Positions 5,888 to 6,223 of a stretch of DNA of 6,223 nt are shown in pieces. Made by a program: the position numbers and the translations under genes. The DNA is taken from the NCBI GenBank assembly GCA_022616575.1, contig JAKEEN010000207.1, forward strand, positions 1-6,223. Direction: 5' to 3'. Under the pieces are notes generated by a model, which was given only the letters and a program-made list of their open reading frames with translations, ran no database searches and was not told the DNA's origin. The DNA comes from Flammeovirgaceae bacterium. GTDB lineage: Bacteria > Bacteroidota > Bacteroidia > Cytophagales > Cyclobacteriaceae. The stretch's first letter is position 1; each line of letters begins with the position of its first letter.

Positions 5888-5925
5888 AAGGGAAGTAAAT
5901 CAGATTTACTTCCCTTTCGTTTTTT
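5888..5925 (+). terminator. Rho-independent terminator after the Lys/Ala microprotein gene
   Basis: A perfect 12-bp stem pairs AAGGGAAGTAAA (5888-5899) with TTTACTTCCCTT (5905-5916) around the loop TCAGA. A further CG/CG pair outside a one-base bulge (5886-5887 with 5918-5919) can extend it. Six T residues (5920-5925) follow directly. This is the best terminator in the window and closes the transcription unit that starts near 5760. Confidence 0.92.
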
Positions 5926-6036
5926 ATGCGCGCTTGTTTTTTAGTCATCTCTTCTTAAAAAATTCTCTTCCTTCATTCACTTTTCAAACCGTTGCGTAGA
6001 AATTCTTTAGCTTCAACTGGATTCATGGCGAAGTGA

Positions 6037-6052
6037 TTACTAATTTTAGTAA
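6037..6052. promoter_or_regulatory. 16-bp palindrome upstream of the lysine-tailed partial gene, possible operator
   Basis: TTACTAA and TTAGTAA form a perfect 7-bp inverted repeat around TT, ending 19 nt before ATG 6072. TAATTTTA inside it resembles the -7 consensus TAnnTTTG except for the last base, so the palindrome may cover the promoter. No -33 TTG is found at a good distance. The rest of 5926-6071 shows no gene or further structure that I can support. Confidence 0.35.
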
Positions 6053-6071
6053 GACAAAACCCTTCATCACC

Positions 6072-6223
6072 ATGGCAAAAGTATCCTCAGCTAAAAAAAG
6101 CTCCCCTCAAAAAAAGTCGAAGCCCTCTTCAACCGGTAAAAAATCTCCTGCTAAGAAGTCAGCAACTGATTTGATTGAGCAGGCATGTGAAGCAGCCCTG
6201 CAGAAATTAAAAGCATTAAACGC
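6072..6223 (+). CDS. Lysine-tailed protein with SPxKK-type motifs, 3' partial
   Basis: ATG 6072 opens a frame that runs without a stop off the right edge, giving 50 codons. Residues 1-31 are rich in Lys, Ser and Pro with no acidic residue (MAKVSSAKKSSPQKKSKP, then GKKSPAKKS). SPQKK and SPAKK resemble the S/T-P-K-K minor-groove motifs of histone H1 tails. From residue 32 the composition changes to an amphipathic, probably helical segment (ATDLIEQACEAALQKLKALN), the start of a folded domain cut by the window. The tail suggests nucleic-acid binding, but I do not recognise the domain. It starts with MAK like the 25-residue gene upstream and has the same orientation, but the terminator at 5888-5925 separates them. 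No Shine-Dalgarno sequence is visible. Confidence 0.72.
   Translation, partial: MAKVSSAKKSSPQKKSKPSSTGKKSPAKKSATDLIEQACEAALQKLKALN

Overview
The window looks like ordinary chromosome from a member of the Bacteroidota, probably order Cytophagales. This is inferred from moderately AT-rich DNA, starts without Shine-Dalgarno sequences, a TAnnTTTG-like promoter, a divergent HMG-CoA-lyase-type enzyme, TPR and small-lipoprotein genes, and histone-H1-like lysine tails. No protein here fixes the genus.

Layout, left half. A CapA-type metallophosphatase gene enters from the left edge. One base after its stop comes a short MerR-type regulator, then dprA (DNA uptake and recombination), all on the + strand. 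A 100-bp intergenic inverted repeat separates merR from dprA. A small lipoprotein gene then faces dprA tail to tail on the - strand. Upstream of it, also on the - strand, is a secreted TPR-protein gene broken by one in-frame TAA codon. Next comes an HMG-CoA-lyase-like gene. Transcription on the - strand therefore runs lyase, TPR pseudogene, lipoprotein.

Layout, right half. murB (cell-wall precursor synthesis) is divergent from the lyase gene, with a 72-bp gap between them. It is followed by a 49-bp AT-rich interrupted palindrome, a candidate promoter, a 25-residue Lys/Ala microprotein gene and a strong Rho-independent terminator, together a compact unit. The last gene is cut by the right edge. 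It encodes a protein with a Lys/Ser/Pro tail carrying SPxKK-type motifs of the kind seen in histone H1.

The genes do not form one pathway. capA-merR are tightly spaced and probably co-transcribed. The most unusual points are the tiny, almost purely Lys/Ala gene beside a second lysine-tailed gene, and a dispersed AATTTGAAGATTTG-type repeat. That repeat starts 4 nt after the stops of merR and the TPR gene, reading in their sense direction, and supplies the last codons and stop of dprA. I see no CRISPR array, transposase, phage gene, tRNA or rRNA. No stretch without a gene exceeds about 215 bases.
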